DNA from: Desmodus rotundus
Taxonomy: Eukaryota > Chordata > Mammalia > Chiroptera > Phyllostomidae
Assembly (NCBI RefSeq): GCF_022682495.2
Contig: NC_071398.1
Location: 29,019,426 to 29,083,425, forward strand
DNA: 64,000 bases
Reading direction: 5' to 3'
Positions 63,051 through 64,000 of the stretch are shown piece after piece. The notes under the pieces were generated by a model. It ran no database searches. It saw nothing but the letters and a program-made list of their open reading frames with translations, and was not told where the DNA came from. Made by a program: the position numbers and the translations under genes. The number at the start of each line of letters is the position of its first letter. Within the stretch, counting starts at the first letter, position 1.

Positions 63051-64000
63051 GGCTTAGGCTCTGAGCTAAGTAGCATTCATTGTTTCTGTTCATTTTAAAA
63101 CCATTTGCTTTTGTGTATATCCAAGTTCCACATATCACGTCTGTTAACCAGATTCCTGGAAATTCCTCAAACAATAAAATGAAGTGGGTTTGGGAAGGAT
63201 CTGAGGAAGAGAAACCCCTCTCTCTGCTGTAGGTGACTCCTGCTCTCTCCATGTCTTTGCCCCCCCTTCCCTTCTTGATGAGGAGGGACCCCTTGGCTGA
63301 TCACGGTCCCCTATCTCTTTCTCTGTTATTCCTGTACCTTCTGTGTTATTGAGTCTCCACTGGAGGGATGAGCAGGAGGGGATATGCAGTGTGCTGCTCT
63401 GCAGCTGTGCTCAGAATAAATATATCTTGTAGGAGCTTGAGTCAGAAACTCATCCTCCTGCATCAACATTCAGCTGGGGGCTGCCTACCTGATATCCCCA
63501 CCAGAATCCAGTCTAGTCAAGGTGGGAGGGCTTCTTTACCACAAAGCTTCATCCAGATTGCCTAATAAATTACAAACACTGAAGGCAGAAAAAAAGTGAC
63601 TGAAGGCAAAACTGATGGAATTTCCTTCTCAATCTTGGAGCAATGACTTTCCATTGATCCCAGGGAAAGTTTCAGGTAATATTTAGTCGCAGCCTCACAG
63701 TCAAAGGAAGGGGACGTGCCCAGCAAGGCCAGGAGCTGTCACCGAGGATGAGGATGCCTGGGAAATAGGCTCTTTAGTGTCCCAAGTTACTTTGAGATCA
63801 ATTAATCCCAGCTCTTGTTCTACAACAGAACAAACTGACGTGCCAGGGGGAAATGGCTTGCGAAGTGCATGATAGAATGTAAACACTGTATCCTCTTTCC
63901 TGTAAAGTTATCATGATCACAACTAGAGATGACCATTACCAATGCTGTGTGGTGGGCCTTGGTAGTATTCATGTCCAGCTACCCCTGGCTGAGGAACTGG
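63051..64000. other. Unassigned unique sequence to window end
   Basis: No named repeat and no exon. A weak reverse-MIR-like stretch may lie near 63800-63870. The 69-codon frame at 63043-63252 (-) and others have no domain. Confidence 0.4.

Overview
The window reads as nuclear DNA of a placental mammal, most likely a bat. Four tRNA-derived SINEs (6021-6223, 15517-15737, 58187-58386, 59396-59602) match what I know as the Ves family of vespertilionid and related bats. They have a Pol III A box, a CT-rich 3' section and an A-rich tail, and three of the four are flanked by target-site duplications. A 129-bp mariner-like MITE at 11782-11910, of a kind I associate with bat genomes, supports this. 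The older layers are those shared by placentals: MIR, L2, L1M, MLT1 LTRs and hAT (MER5A, MER20, MER3-like) elements. Species and locus cannot be read from the sequence alone. Repeat names come from memory of consensus sequences, not from a search. || I found no protein-coding gene, exon, tRNA, rRNA or CRISPR array that I can support. Open frames are short (198 codons or fewer), overlap on both strands, show no recognisable domain, and several lie inside L1, MLT1 or simple repeats. The window is therefore best read as intergenic or deep intronic sequence. || Layout. 1-9 kb: mostly single-copy, fairly GC-rich DNA with scattered MIR/L2, a purine tract near 4.1 kb and a Ves SINE inside an L1 3' end. 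9-25 kb: MIRs, a reversed MLT1, the mariner MITE inside a MIR, a Ves SINE, and a second reversed MLT1 splitting a MIR. 26-31 kb: a 1.8-kb reversed L1, two abutting hAT MITEs and a second reversed L1. 31-40 kb: MER20/MER5A pairs, L2 with a TGGA-type satellite at its tail, MIRs and another L1. 40-45 kb: unique sequence, then a decayed forward L1 with a MIR inside. 45-52 kb: L1s in both orientations, MLT1 splitting a MIR, and an old L1/HAL1-like block. 52-56 kb: the longest repeat-poor stretch. 56-64 kb: L2 split by a MER3-like element, L1 pieces, two Ves SINEs and another MLT1. || Nothing here acts as a gene set. The points most worth a second look are possible non-coding regulatory elements: paired, helically phased CTAATTAG sites near 38.48 kb, CpG clusters near 23.1 and 59.1 kb, the repeat-poor block at 54.75-55.2 kb, and nested insertions that date the layers against each other.
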